DNA from: Bacteroidales bacterium
Lineage (GTDB): Bacteria > Bacteroidota > Bacteroidia > Bacteroidales > UBA932
Direction of reading: 5' to 3'
DNA length: 61,357 nt
Assembly: GCA_017429765.1 (NCBI GenBank)
Contig: JAFROJ010000057.1
Location: 1 to 61,357, forward strand
Shown: piece by piece, positions 8,066 through 17,157 of the stretch
How the letters are laid out: each line of letters starts with the position of its first letter
Position numbering within the stretch: position 1 is the stretch's first letter
Notes under the pieces: generated by a model
What the model saw: the letters and a program-made list of their open reading frames with translations, nothing else
Told to the model about the DNA's origin: nothing
The model's database searches: none
Program-made: the position numbers and the translations under genes

Positions 8066-9195
8066 AGCGACTTGTACAAATTATCGGAGAACTCGAGCAG
8101 CCTCTTCCCGAAAGTCTTCCAGGACAGCCTGTCTTTCTCGACTTTTATCGAATTAACGCATAGTGTCCTCAGGTTCCCGTCGGAGAAGAACCTTCTGATC
8201 TCCTCGGCCACGAGCGCGGGTTCTGGCCTTGGGGCCACCAATCCGGTCCCGGTGTCCCCGATGGTCTCCCTGAGGCCTCCGACGTCAGTCACCACCATCG
8301 GCACCTCGAAATGCCAGGAGATGGCGCTGATGCCGCTTTGGGTGGCGGACCTGTAAGGAAGGACCGCGAGATCGGCGGCGGAGAAGAAGTACTTCACCTC
8401 GGAGTCTTTGATGTACCTGGTGAATAGCTTGATCCTGTCCCTCGCCGGGGAGGAGTTGATGATCTCCTCGTACTTGACGAAGGATCCGTAGGGCTCTCCC
8501 GCGACGATGAGGTTGTAGCTGTCATCCAGCGTCCCGAACGCCTCGAGGAGTATGTCCAGCCCCTTGTAGTCTCGGATCAGGCCGAAGAAGAGCAGGTTCC
8601 GCTTCCCTTTCTCTATTCCCAGCCTATCCTCCGCCTCCTCTCTTGACACCTTCTCTCCGAAGTGGGCGTAGACGGGATGGAACAAGGTGATTCCCGGGGC
8701 TTTGGGGGAGAGTCTTGAGAGATCCTCTCTGACCTCCCGGCACAAGGTCACATGGCCCGAGCAACCGGAGAGGAAATATCTCGTCAGGGGGGCGTCGAAG
8801 AATCTCGGCTCGTGCGGGATGACATTGTGCAGCACGGAGATGACCCTGCATCTCTTCCTGAGCCTTCTGGCTATCCACCCGAGAGAGGGGGCGAACCACG
8901 ACATCCAGTAGCTGATGATCACGAGATCAGGCTTCCAGTCCCTGATCGCCTTGTAGGTCTTGATGTAGGTTAAAGGATTAGCCGTATCCAGGAGAGACTC
9001 GCTCTCGATGGGTACGGCCTCGTCATCCTTTGTGACGCGCTGGGTCTTTCCCGGGAACAGGAAGTCAGGATATTGCCTTTTGAAATTGAACGCTTTGACC
9101 GTGTTCTCTTTCCCCAGCTCCAAGTAAAGACTCGCGTTGAACTGAGATATCCCTCCTCTATAAGGGTAAAAACACGATAGGAAAGCGATTCTCAA
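8062..9195 (-). CDS. Glycosyltransferase family 4-type protein
   Basis: This 377-residue GT-B fold glycosyltransferase has an N-terminal acceptor domain starting MRIAFLSCFYPYRGGISQF. Its C-terminal donor domain carries LLFFGLIRDYKGLDILLEAF at about 195-214 and the nucleotide-sugar motif AISWHFEVPMVVTDVGGLRE, as in GT4 enzymes. Donor and acceptor are unknown. It sits 1 base after the ompH gene stop and overlaps the LysM gene by 4 bases, so ompH, this gene and the LysM gene form one operon. An envelope-glycan role is an inference from that company. Confidence 0.85.
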   Translation of the reverse strand: MRIAFLSCFYPYRGGISQFNASLYLELGKENTVKAFNFKRQYPDFLFPGKTQRVTKDDEAVPIESESLLDTANPLTYIKTYKAIRDWKPDLVIISYWMSWFAPSLGWIARRLRKRCRVISVLHNVIPHEPRFFDAPLTRYFLSGCSGHVTLCREVREDLSRLSPKAPGITLFHPVYAHFGEKVSREEAEDRLGIEKGKRNLLFFGLIRDYKGLDILLEAFGTLDDSYNLIVAGEPYGSFVKYEEIINSSPARDRIKLFTRYIKDSEVKYFFSAADLAVLPYRSATQSGISAISWHFEVPMVVTDVGGLRETIGDTGTGLVAPRPEPALVAEEIRRFFSDGNLRTLCVNSIKVEKDRLSWKTFGKRLLEFSDNLYKSL

Positions 9196-9196
9196 T

Positions 9197-9835
9197 TTAC
9201 TCGGTCTTGGCGGAGTCCTCTCCCTTGCCCTTGTTCTTGACGTAGTCGGCGTTCAGGCCCTCGAGAAGATCGTCCGTGATGTCGAGATCAGGGTCGCCTG
9301 TGGCCACGGGCATGGGAAGGATGCTCCCCTGTGTGGCGATGATCATGGCGTACTTGTGATCCTCGTTGAACTTGTCGATGTAGGTCTTGATGGCGTCGGC
9401 GATCTGGTTCATCATGACCTGCTGCTCCTCGGCCATCTCCTGCTCCTTCTGCGCGGCGTAGGTGTTGAAGCTGTTCTGCTGCTCCTGGAGCTTCTGGCTT
9501 CTCTGCTCGGCTACCGAACGGACCAGGACGCCCTTGTTGAGATCGGAGTTGAACTTGTTGAGATCGCTCTGGAGTTTGTTGCCCCTGCGGGTGACCTCCT
9601 CCTGGATGCTCTGCAACTTGGTCTCGACCACGGAACGGAGATCGTTCGCCATGTCGTACTCGTTCACGACCCTGTCGAGGTCGAACCAGACGATGGAGCC
9701 TTCCTTCGCGACAGTCTCCACAGCCTCTCCGGGAGCGGCTTTCTTCTTGCCTCCGTCGGTGGTGAGCTGGACAATTCCGAGAGCGGCTACAGCCACGAGG
9801 GCTATAATGCTGAGAATCAATGGTGTTTGTTTCAT
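9197..9835 (-). CDS. OmpH/Skp-family protein with N-terminal membrane anchor
   Basis: This 212-residue protein is anchored or exported by a hydrophobic segment (about 5-24). A long Gln/Glu/Lys-rich coiled coil (about 65-160) is typical of Skp/OmpH periplasmic chaperones that hold unfolded outer-membrane proteins. The C-terminus is charged. It is longer than the second OmpH at 14946. A -7 box lies at 9874-9867, just after the pdxJ stop, so it may be transcribed separately from pdxJ and drive the glycosyltransferase and LysM genes. Confidence 0.85.
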   Translation of the reverse strand: MKQTPLILSIIALVAVAALGIVQLTTDGGKKKAAPGEAVETVAKEGSIVWFDLDRVVNEYDMANDLRSVVETKLQSIQEEVTRRGNKLQSDLNKFNSDLNKGVLVRSVAEQRSQKLQEQQNSFNTYAAQKEQEMAEEQQVMMNQIADAIKTYIDKFNEDHKYAMIIATQGSILPMPVATGDPDLDITDDLLEGLNADYVKNKGKGEDSAKTE

Positions 9836-9866
9836 CTTATCTTTTCTTTAATAATATTCCAGTCTA

Positions 9867-9874
9867 CAAAAGTA
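9867..9874 (-). promoter_or_regulatory. -7 box of ompH operon
   Basis: TACTTTTG on the minus strand fits TAnnTTTG and gives a leader of about 30 bases before the ATG at 9835. The upstream -33 region would fall in the last codons of pdxJ. Confidence 0.6.
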
Positions 9875-9875
9875 A

Positions 9876-10595
9876 TCAAAAAAACTTAATCTTCGAAAGA
9901 TACGCCCGGATTGTTGCCTCCAGTCCCATGTAAAGAGCGTCGCAAATGATGGCGTGGCCTATCGAGACCTCGTCGGTCCATGGGATGGTCTTGATGTAAA
10001 AACCGAGGTTCTCGAGGTTGAGGTCGTGGCCGGCGTTCAGCCCAAGGCCGAGCTCCCTGACCCTCAGCGCCGTCCTGAGGTAAGGTTCCACCGCCTCCCT
10101 AGGGTCGGAGGGGAACATCTCGGCGTAGGCGGCGGTGTACAGCTCGACACGGTCGCAGCCGCAGGCCTTGGCGCCCTCGGCCATGGCGGGGTCAGGATCA
10201 ATGAATATGGAGGTGCGGATACCTTTCTCCTTGAACCTCCCGCAAATGTCGCTCAGGAACTCCCTGTGGGCTATCGTGTCCCATCCCTGGTTGGAGGTGA
10301 TGGCGTCGTGGGCGTCCGGGACGAGCGTGACCTGGTCCGGGACCACTTCCAGGACAAGGTCCGTGAAACTCGGGATGGGGTTACCCTCGATGTTGAACTC
10401 CGTGCTGACATTCGGCCTGATGAGCCTGACGTCGGAGTACCTGATGTGCCTCTCGTCAGGCCTCGGGTGCACTGTGATACCCTCGGCTCCGAAACGCTCG
10501 CAATCGACGGCGGCCTTCTCCACATCCGGCATGTCGCCTCCCCGGGCGTTCCGGAGAGTGGCGATCTTGTTAATGTTGACGCTGAGCCTTGTCAT
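9876..10595 (-). CDS. pdxJ: Pyridoxine 5'-phosphate synthase
   Basis: This 239-residue TIM-barrel enzyme condenses 1-deoxyxylulose 5-phosphate with aminoacetone phosphate in vitamin B6 synthesis. The N-terminus LSVNINKIATLRNARGG, the segment ITVHPRPDERHI with its conserved His and Arg, EFNIEGNP, and the C-terminal SIGHAIICDAL phosphate-binding segment all match the family. Length is typical. It is divergent from nadK. A -7 box ends 4 bases before the ATG, implying an almost leaderless mRNA. Confidence 0.97.
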   Translation of the reverse strand: MTRLSVNINKIATLRNARGGDMPDVEKAAVDCERFGAEGITVHPRPDERHIRYSDVRLIRPNVSTEFNIEGNPIPSFTDLVLEVVPDQVTLVPDAHDAITSNQGWDTIAHREFLSDICGRFKEKGIRTSIFIDPDPAMAEGAKACGCDRVELYTAAYAEMFPSDPREAVEPYLRTALRVRELGLGLNAGHDLNLENLGFYIKTIPWTDEVSIGHAIICDALYMGLEATIRAYLSKIKFF

Positions 10596-10599
10596 GCTG

Positions 10600-10607
10600 C
10601 AAAAGTA
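10600..10607 (-). promoter_or_regulatory. -7 box abutting the pdxJ start codon
   Basis: TACTTTTG on the minus strand is separated from the pdxJ ATG (10595) by only 4 bases. Confidence 0.6.
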
Positions 10608-10640
10608 ATGATTTATGTTAAGAATTAATCAGAATTGTGC

Positions 10641-10648
10641 TAATTTTG
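10641..10648 (+). promoter_or_regulatory. -7 box of nadK
   Basis: TAATTTTG lies 28 bases before the nadK ATG at 10677, in the divergent pdxJ-nadK spacer. Confidence 0.6.
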
Positions 10649-10676
10649 AAGATTGAAACCATCAGTCCGAATCCAG

Positions 10677-11504
10677 ATGAAGATAGCGATCTACTCAAGG
10701 GATGACTCCGCTTTGGCCGGCGACCGGTTCAAGGCCATGTCCCGGAGGCTCTCGTCCGCCTCTTTCGATTTGTATCGGATCCAATCCTCCCAGGATCTCA
10801 TCGACGGGACCTTGATGGTCCTCAGCGTCGGAGGCGACGGGACCTTCCTCTCGGCCTCGAAGCGTGTCGGCTCCTCCGGGATCCCGGTCCTCGGAGTCAA
10901 CACCGGCAGGGTCGGTTTTCTCTCCGAATATAGCCCCGAGGAGGCCTGCGACGCCATTCTTGAAGGAGGCTACACCTTCGAGGACAGGGCCTTGCTCGAG
11001 ACCAAGGTGAACGGGGAGGTGATCGACACAGGCTCGTCATTCTGGCCGTACACCCTCAATGAGATCTCTGTCTTGCGCGGTGGCGCCTCGATTCTCGGAG
11101 TCGATGTCAGCCTCGACGGCAACCCCCTCCCGACCTATTGGGCCGACGGCCTGCTGGTTTCCACCAGCTCCGGCTCAACAGCCTATTCCCTGAGTGTCGG
11201 AGGCCCTATCTGCGTCCCGGACGCCAAGGTCCTGATCATCGCCCCAATCGCCCCGCACAACCTCAATGTCCGCCCCCTGGTTGTCCCTGATTCGACCGTC
11301 GTGTCGATCTCGACGCGTTCCAGGGACAAGACTGTGGCCATGTCGATGGACAATCGCAGCGTCCGTCTCTCCTCCGACGCGACCCTCGAGGTCAAGGTGG
11401 CACAATTTTCGCTGAAAAGGGTGAGGCTTGAGAAGTCCAGTTTCATAAAAGCCCTGACGACAAAACTGTTCTGGGGCGAGGATATCAGGAATGGAGGAAT
11501 CTAA
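10677..11504 (+). CDS. nadK: NAD kinase
   Basis: This 275-residue cytoplasmic enzyme phosphorylates NAD to NADP. The GGDGTFL motif near residue 58, NTGRVGFLSE near 82 and the NAD-binding GLLVSTSSGSTAYSLSVGGP stretch identify the family. The ATG at 10677 is preferred over an in-frame TTG at 10653 because homologues begin with a strand like MKIAIYSR and the upstream residues look non-coding. Its 3' end overlaps uppS by 14 bases, so the two genes are coupled. Confidence 0.96.
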   Translation: MKIAIYSRDDSALAGDRFKAMSRRLSSASFDLYRIQSSQDLIDGTLMVLSVGGDGTFLSASKRVGSSGIPVLGVNTGRVGFLSEYSPEEACDAILEGGYTFEDRALLETKVNGEVIDTGSSFWPYTLNEISVLRGGASILGVDVSLDGNPLPTYWADGLLVSTSSGSTAYSLSVGGPICVPDAKVLIIAPIAPHNLNVRPLVVPDSTVVSISTRSRDKTVAMSMDNRSVRLSSDATLEVKVAQFSLKRVRLEKSSFIKALTTKLFWGEDIRNGGI

Positions 11505-12231
11505 AGATAACAAGTTGACAAAGATCCCCGCGCACGTGTCCATCATTATGGATGGCAACGGCCGTTGGGCGCGGCTCAGGGGAGAGGAAAGGGTCTATGG
11601 TCACTCCCACGGTGTTGAGAGTGTCCGCGCCTGCGTGGAGGCCGCGGCCGAGAACGGGGTGAGGTACCTGTCCCTTTTCGCCTTCTCGGAGGAGAACTGG
11701 GGAAGGCCCGAGAACGAGGTTAACACGCTTATGGGCTTGATGCTCAAGGCTATAGCCGATGAGGCCGACAACCTTAAGAAGCAGGGTGTCAGGTTCCGGG
11801 CACTCGGGGACACGGGACGTCTGGGCCCGGGTCTGGTCGAGGCCATAAAGGGGGCCGAGGAATACACCGCCACCCCTCCCGGAGGCGAGCCTGTCCTCGA
11901 TTTGATAATATTCCTAAGCTATAGCGGCAAATGGGACATCCTCCAGGCCGCTAAGAGGCTGGCCTCGGACTACGCCTCGGACCCCTCCGCCCTCCAGGGC
12001 GTCGGGGCCGACGAGCTGGCTTCCCGCCTTGTCACGGCCGGGATCCCGGATCCAGACTTGATAATCAGGACCTCCGGGGAGAGCCGGATCAGCAACTTCC
12101 TGCTGTGGCAGGCCGCCTATTCAGAATTCCTCTTCGTGGACACTTTATGGCCCGATTTCGGCAAAAAAGATTTCCGTTCAGCCCTTGAAGAATACGCTAA
12201 GAGGGACAGAAGGTATGGAAAAGTCAAATAA
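11491..12231 (+). CDS. uppS: Isoprenyl (undecaprenyl diphosphate) synthase
   Basis: This 246-residue cis-prenyltransferase makes the C55 lipid carrier for wall and surface glycans. The catalytic MDGNGRWA motif lies near residue 20. The C-terminal RTSGESRISNFLLWQAAYSE contains the conserved Arg and Ser pyrophosphate ligands. Length is usual. It starts inside the end of nadK and is followed after 28 bases by bamA, which has its own candidate promoter. Confidence 0.96.
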   Translation: MEESKDNKLTKIPAHVSIIMDGNGRWARLRGEERVYGHSHGVESVRACVEAAAENGVRYLSLFAFSEENWGRPENEVNTLMGLMLKAIADEADNLKKQGVRFRALGDTGRLGPGLVEAIKGAEEYTATPPGGEPVLDLIIFLSYSGKWDILQAAKRLASDYASDPSALQGVGADELASRLVTAGIPDPDLIIRTSGESRISNFLLWQAAYSEFLFVDTLWPDFGKKDFRSALEEYAKRDRRYGKVK

Positions 12232-12236
12232 TTGAG

Positions 12237-12244
12237 TAAATTTG
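12237..12244 (+). promoter_or_regulatory. -7 box of bamA
   Basis: TAAATTTG, followed at once by a second near match CATCTTTG (12245-12252), lies 15 bases before the bamA ATG at 12260. Confidence 0.55.
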
Positions 12245-12259
12245 CATCTTTGAATTTCA

Positions 12260-14872
12260 ATGAATCCTGTTTTGATGAGATTATATCGTCTTTTTTGCGT
12301 CTTGGTTTTATCAATGGCCGGTCTCACGGCCCTCGCCCAGGAGCCGGAGGTGAGTTCCGGGCCGGTCGAGGTTGATTACGATCAGCCCAGGACATTCGTC
12401 ATCGGAGGTATCTCGGTTGAGGGGAACACGCATTTCGGAGAGCAGCAGATCATTTCCCTGACCGGTTTGCAGACAGGCATGAGGGTCACGGTCCCGAGCG
12501 ACGACATGTCCTCCGTGGTCACGAGGCTCTGGATGCAGAGGTATTTCGAGGATGTCGCGATGGAGATCGACCACCTGAACGCCCAAGGCGACTCCGCCTG
12601 GTTCAAGATCATCATCAAGGAGCGCCCGAGGGTGTCCCGCTGGCTTTACACCGGCGTCAAGAAGAATGAGCAGAAAGATCTCGAGGAAAGGCTCCATCTG
12701 CGCAGGGGAGGCGAGTTCTCCGATTACGTGTCCTCCACTTCTGTCGGGATCATCAAGAGATATTTCTCCGAGAAGGGATTCCTCAATTGCGAGGTCGATG
12801 TCCAGACCCAGAAGGACACCATCATCAAAAACGCCATAAGGGTCAATTTCGCCGTGAACAAAGGCGAGAAGGTCAGGATCCGGGACATCAACTTCGAGGG
12901 CAATGACGGGGTCTCCGACTTCAAGCTGGCCCGCTCGATGAAGAAGACCAAGGCCAAGAAGATCTACAACTTCTTCAACAGCAAGAAGTTCAATGAGAAG
13001 GAGTACCCTAACGACAAGCTGAACATGATCAGCAAGTTCAACGAGGCCGGTTACCGTGACGCGCGGATCCTGAAGGACTCCATCTATTATGTCGAGCCGG
13101 GCCGCCTCGGGATCGACTTCAAGTTCGACCAGGGCAAGAAATACTATTTCAGGAACGTCACCTGGACCGGAAACTCCATCTATTCCACAGATCAGCTGAA
13201 CTCCATCCTCCAGATCAAGAAGGGAGATCCCTACGACGTGGTCACGATGCAGAAGAGGCTCACGGGAGGAGGGAAGCAGACGGACTATGACGTCTCCAAG
13301 ATGTACCGCGACAACGGTTACCTCTTCTTCCAGGTCACGCCCGTGGAGTTGAACATCGAGGGAGACTCGGTCGACGTGGAGATGAGGGTCTCGGAGGGTA
13401 AGCAGGCGACCCTTAACAACATCATCATCAACGGTAACGACCTGACCAGCGAGAAGGTTGTCCGCAGGCAGGTCTACACCAAGCCCGGCTATCTTTTCAG
13501 CCAGACCAATTTCGAGAGATCCATCAGGGAGATCGCCTCTCTCGGCCAGTTCGACCCTGAGGCCATATCGAGCGAGGGAGGTTACAACATAGTCCCCAAC
13601 CAGCTCAACAACACCGTGGACCTGGTCTACAACGTCACTGAGAAGCCTTCCAGCCAGCTTGAGCTTTCAGGAGGTTGGGGAGCCAACACATTCGTGGCGA
13701 CTGTCGGTGTGAGTTTCAATAACTTCTCCACCAGGAGGATGTTCGACAAGAGCGCCTGGAGGCCTGTGCCTCTGGGTGACGCCCAGAACCTGTCCCTGCG
13801 CTTCCAGACCAACGGAACGTACTACACCTCCCTGATATTCAGTTTCACAGAGCCTTGGCTGACCCAGAAGAAGCCCACTTCCCTCAGCCTGCAAGCCTAT
13901 TACACCAGGCAGACAGACTCCTACCTGGCCATCGGTCTGCTCAGCAACGACAAGGTCATGCAGATCTACGGCCTGTCCGGCGGAATCGGCACCCGCCTGA
14001 AATGGCCGGACGACTATTTCGTCCTCTACAACGGCCTCAGCTGGCAGGTCTATGACCTGAAGAACTGGTTCAGCGGCTACTTCATGTTCACGGACGGAAG
14101 ATCCCATAACCTCAGTTACACGGCAAACCTCAGCAGGACCTCGACCGACCAGCAGATCTACCCGAGGCGAGGCTCCGTGTTCTCGGCAAGCGCCCAGCTC
14201 ACCCCTCCGTACTCCTTGTTCAGGAAGAAGGACCTGGGCACGCTTGACGCCTCCGGCAACCCCACGAAGGTCGCAAGTTACAAAGACATCAACTACGACA
14301 ACTGGACATCCTCCGACAGGTACAAGTGGATCGAGTACCACAAGTGGAAACTGAGCGGTGAGACTTACACCCAGGTGTGGAAGGATCTCGTGATCATGGG
14401 AAGGGCCCAGTTCGGTTACCTTGGCTACTACAACCGCAAATGGGGATATTCCCCGTTCGAGGGCTTCCGTGTCGGAGGAGACGGCATGTCGGGCTACGAC
14501 ACCTACGGGTCTGACATCATCCCTTTGAGGGGATATGAGAACTACTCACTGACCCCTTGGGAGGCGACTCCTTATAACACCAACGGCTATTACGCCGGTA
14601 ATGTCTACGACAAGTTCACCGTCGAGGCCCGCTATCCCGTGATCCTTCAGCCTCAGTCCACGATCTTCGTGCTGACCTTCCTGGAGGGCGGTAACTGCTG
14701 GTCCTCAATCGACAAGTTCAACCCTTTCCAGATCAAGAGATCCGCCGGAGTCGGTGTCAGGGTCTTCCTCCCTATGATCGGTCTGCTGGGAGTTGACTGG
14801 GGTTGGGGATTCGACAATCCGACCAAGAGCGACAGGAGCCAATTCCATTTCATGATAGGCCAACAGTTCTGA
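12260..14872 (+). CDS. bamA: Outer membrane protein assembly factor BamA
   Basis: This 870-residue Omp85 protein inserts beta-barrels into the outer membrane. A signal peptide (about 1-26) is followed by POTRA domains, with typical openings such as FVIGGISVEGNTHFGEQQI near residue 45 and VRIRDINFEGNDGVSDFKL near 208. The C-terminal barrel runs from about 460 and carries the lid-loop-type segment GFRVGGDGMSGYDTYGSD before the last strands. It ends in Phe (IGQQF), the usual C-terminal signature of barrel proteins. It sits between uppS and ompH, the standard Bacteroidota order. Confidence 0.97.
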   Translation: MNPVLMRLYRLFCVLVLSMAGLTALAQEPEVSSGPVEVDYDQPRTFVIGGISVEGNTHFGEQQIISLTGLQTGMRVTVPSDDMSSVVTRLWMQRYFEDVAMEIDHLNAQGDSAWFKIIIKERPRVSRWLYTGVKKNEQKDLEERLHLRRGGEFSDYVSSTSVGIIKRYFSEKGFLNCEVDVQTQKDTIIKNAIRVNFAVNKGEKVRIRDINFEGNDGVSDFKLARSMKKTKAKKIYNFFNSKKFNEKEYPNDKLNMISKFNEAGYRDARILKDSIYYVEPGRLGIDFKFDQGKKYYFRNVTWTGNSIYSTDQLNSILQIKKGDPYDVVTMQKRLTGGGKQTDYDVSKMYRDNGYLFFQVTPVELNIEGDSVDVEMRVSEGKQATLNNIIINGNDLTSEKVVRRQVYTKPGYLFSQTNFERSIREIASLGQFDPEAISSEGGYNIVPNQLNNTVDLVYNVTEKPSSQLELSGGWGANTFVATVGVSFNNFSTRRMFDKSAWRPVPLGDAQNLSLRFQTNGTYYTSLIFSFTEPWLTQKKPTSLSLQAYYTRQTDSYLAIGLLSNDKVMQIYGLSGGIGTRLKWPDDYFVLYNGLSWQVYDLKNWFSGYFMFTDGRSHNLSYTANLSRTSTDQQIYPRRGSVFSASAQLTPPYSLFRKKDLGTLDASGNPTKVASYKDINYDNWTSSDRYKWIEYHKWKLSGETYTQVWKDLVIMGRAQFGYLGYYNRKWGYSPFEGFRVGGDGMSGYDTYGSDIIPLRGYENYSLTPWEATPYNTNGYYAGNVYDKFTVEARYPVILQPQSTIFVLTFLEGGNCWSSIDKFNPFQIKRSAGVGVRVFLPMIGLLGVDWGWGFDNPTKSDRSQFHFMIGQQF

Positions 14873-14888
14873 TATTGATTTTTATTCT

Positions 14889-14896
14889 TAACTTTG
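14889..14896 (+). promoter_or_regulatory. -7 box of the second ompH
   Basis: TAACTTTG fits TAnnTTTG and lies 49 bases before the ATG at 14946, so this ompH can be transcribed apart from bamA. Confidence 0.6.
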
Positions 14897-14945
14897 CACA
14901 ATCTTTGCAAAACCGGATATTCAACGAAACTAAAAGACAATTGAT

Positions 14946-15497
14946 ATGAAAAAGATCGTTTTGTTCGCCGCCATGGCGTTGTTAACCCTTACGGCATCCG
15001 CCCAGGTGAAATTCGCTTATGTGAATTTCAACGAGCTTGTGATGCTCATGCCTGAGTCTGACGACGCCAGGGCTCAGATGCAGACCGCCCAGAAAGAAGC
15101 CAATGACACCTACCAGAGCATGGTTGACGAGGGACAGACCAAATTCAACGAGTACCAGCAGAAGCAGGCGACTTGGACTCCGGCCATCAAGGAAAGCAAA
15201 GAGAAAGAGCTCACCGAGATCCAGAACAGGATCCAGGAGTTCGAGCAGTCTATCCAGCTCGAGCTTCAGCAGCAGCAGCAACAGCTGATGGAACCGATCC
15301 AGAAGAAGGCCCTCGAAGCCGTCGAGAAGCTCGCCAAGGCCGGCGGATACGTCTTTGTCTTCGACACGACCCAGTTCTACTATGTGGACAAGTCGCAGTG
15401 CAAGGATCTCACCCCGGACGCCAGGAAAGAGCTGAATATCCCCGCCGGAAGGACTATCGAGCAGCTCCAGGCAGAGCTTCAGGCCCAGCAGCAGTAA
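14946..15497 (+). CDS. OmpH/Skp-family periplasmic chaperone
   Basis: This 183-residue protein has a cleavable signal peptide (about 1-19, ending TASAQ). The mature start VKFAYVNFNELVMLMPE is typical of OmpH. A Gln/Glu/Lys coiled coil follows (about 45-115, including a Gln run near 105-112), then a compact C-terminal part with YVFVFDTTQFYYVD. It should chaperone outer-membrane proteins to BamA next door. It is the second OmpH in the window. A strong terminator follows. Confidence 0.93.
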   Translation: MKKIVLFAAMALLTLTASAQVKFAYVNFNELVMLMPESDDARAQMQTAQKEANDTYQSMVDEGQTKFNEYQQKQATWTPAIKESKEKELTEIQNRIQEFEQSIQLELQQQQQQLMEPIQKKALEAVEKLAKAGGYVFVFDTTQFYYVDKSQCKDLTPDARKELNIPAGRTIEQLQAELQAQQQ

Positions 15498-15524
15498 ACA
15501 GCCATCGGGACAAGAATAGTGAAA

Positions 15525-15548
15525 GACAGGTCAAGAACCTGTCTTTTT
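15525..15548 (+). terminator. Rho-independent terminator after ompH
   Basis: A 7-bp stem GACAGGT / ACCTGTC (15525-15531, 15537-15543) with a 5-base loop is followed by TTTTTCT. Confidence 0.9.
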
Positions 15549-15584
15549 CTTTATGAATTATTACGTTTTCTCTATTTTATTCTT

Positions 15585-15592
15585 TACATTCG
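15585..15592 (+). promoter_or_regulatory. Candidate variant -7 box of gdhA (TACATTCG)
   Basis: TACATTCG matches the TAnnTTCG variant seen elsewhere in the window and would give a leader of about 50 bases before the ATG at 15645. No convincing -33 box was seen. Confidence 0.35.
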
Positions 15593-15644
15593 CGACTAAT
15601 ATTAGTGTAATATTGATTTTTTGTAACAACAGTAATAACTGATA

Positions 15645-16988
15645 ATGAAAACCACAGAAATCATGGCCCGTCTCCAGGCCAAGTATCCTACCGAGAAGGA
15701 ATATCTCCAGGCGGTACAGGAGGTGCTCGAGTCCATCGAGGAAGTCTACAACCAGCATCCTGAGTTCGAGAAGGCGAAGATAGTCGAGAGGCTCGTGGAG
15801 CCCGACAGGATCTTCACTTTCCGTGTCACATGGATTGACGACAACGGTGAGGTCCAGACCAACCTCGGCTACCGTGTCCAGTTCAACAGCGCGATCGGAC
15901 CCTACAAGGGAGGTCTCCGCTTCCACAAGGCCGTCACCCCTTCCATGCTGAAGTTCCTCGGTTTCGAGCAGACCTTCAAGAACGCCCTCACCACTCTCCC
16001 CATGGGTGGCGCCAAGGGTGGCTCAGATTTCGATCCCGTGGGCAAGTCCAACGCCGAGATCATGCGTTTCTGCCAGGCCTTCATGCTTGAGCTCTGGCGC
16101 TGCATCGGTCCCGACCAGGATATCCCCGCCGGCGACGTGGGTGTCGGCGGCCGTGAGATCGGCTTCCTGAACGGAATGTACCAGAAACTCGCCAGGCAGT
16201 ACCACACCGGCGTCCTGACCGGCAAGGGAATGACCTGGGGTGGTTCCATCCTCCGTCCCGAGGCCACCGGTTTCGGAGCCCTCTATTTCACCCAGCACCT
16301 TCTTGAGAAGGCCGGGAAGGACATTGTCGGAAAGAAAGTCGCCCTCTCCGGCTTCGGTAACGTGGCTTGGGGCGCCGCCACCAAGGCCACCGAGCTTGGC
16401 GCCAAGGTGGTCGCCATCTCCGGCCCCGACGGTGTCTGCCACATTCCCGAGGGTATCACCAAGGAAATGATCGATTACATGCTTGACATGCGCGCCTCCA
16501 ACCGCAACAAGGTTGAGGACATGGCCACCAAGTTCCCCCAGAAGGCTTTCTTCACCGCCGGCAAGAAGGCGTGGAGCATCCCCGTCGACATCGCCCTCCC
16601 TTGCGCTTTCCAGAATGAGCTCAGCGAGGACGACGCCAAGGAGCTCGTCGCCAACGGTTGCTGGTGCTGCTGCGAGGTCTCCAACATGGGTTGCCAGCCC
16701 GGAGCCATCCACTATTTCCAGAACAACGGCATTCTCTTCGCTCCCGGAAAGGCCGTCAACGCCGGTGGTGTCGCCACCTCGGGCCTTGAGATGACCCAGA
16801 ACGCCGCCCACCTCAGCTGGTCCGCCCAGGAGGTTGACGACAAGCTGCACTGGATCATGCTGAGCATCCACGAGCAGTGCGTCAAGTACGGTACCCGCGA
16901 GGACGGCACCGTTGACTATGTCAAGGGAGCCAACATCGCCGGCTTCATGAAGGTCGCTGAGGCCATGCTCGAGCAGGGCGTCATCTAG
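15645..16988 (+). CDS. gdhA: NADP-type glutamate dehydrogenase
   Basis: This 447-residue enzyme aminates 2-oxoglutarate to glutamate, the main ammonium-assimilation route in many gut Bacteroidales. The glutamate-binding segment PMGGAKGGSDFDP with its catalytic Lys, QDIPAGDVGVGGREIGF, and the nucleotide-binding ALSGFGNVAWGAA are all present. Length is that of the hexameric class (about 445). The gene is monocistronic, with its own terminator. It could supply glutamate to the arginine operon 8 kb downstream. Confidence 0.97.
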   Translation: MKTTEIMARLQAKYPTEKEYLQAVQEVLESIEEVYNQHPEFEKAKIVERLVEPDRIFTFRVTWIDDNGEVQTNLGYRVQFNSAIGPYKGGLRFHKAVTPSMLKFLGFEQTFKNALTTLPMGGAKGGSDFDPVGKSNAEIMRFCQAFMLELWRCIGPDQDIPAGDVGVGGREIGFLNGMYQKLARQYHTGVLTGKGMTWGGSILRPEATGFGALYFTQHLLEKAGKDIVGKKVALSGFGNVAWGAATKATELGAKVVAISGPDGVCHIPEGITKEMIDYMLDMRASNRNKVEDMATKFPQKAFFTAGKKAWSIPVDIALPCAFQNELSEDDAKELVANGCWCCCEVSNMGCQPGAIHYFQNNGILFAPGKAVNAGGVATSGLEMTQNAAHLSWSAQEVDDKLHWIMLSIHEQCVKYGTREDGTVDYVKGANIAGFMKVAEAMLEQGVI

Positions 16989-17010
16989 TCCTGAGACGAC
17001 ATAAGCTTAA

Positions 17011-17051
17011 AGAGGGTGACAGGGCGGTACGCCGACTGGCACCCTCTTTTG
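17011..17051 (+). terminator. Rho-independent terminator after gdhA
   Basis: An 8-bp stem AGAGGGTG / CACCCTCT (17011-17018, 17040-17047) is followed by a T-rich run (TTTTGTTTTG). Confidence 0.88.
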
Positions 17052-17112
17052 TTTTGTGTCTGCCGCCCTTGATATTTTGACATAATTTTCATCGTCTTAA
17101 GTATTATTTTGT

Positions 17113-17120
17113 TAATTTTG
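17113..17120 (+). promoter_or_regulatory. -7 box of the DASS transporter gene
   Basis: TAATTTTG fits the consensus and lies 37 bases before the ATG at 17158. Confidence 0.6.
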
Positions 17121-17157
17121 CACCCGATTAGCGAAGTTTTGAATATTTATATACATT

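Noticed and set aside
16023-16871. Long minus-strand open frame opposite gdhA, and similar ones opposite argG, typA, lon and the kinase
   Set aside because: These arise from the GC-rich codon pattern of the real genes on the other strand. They have no domains or promoters.
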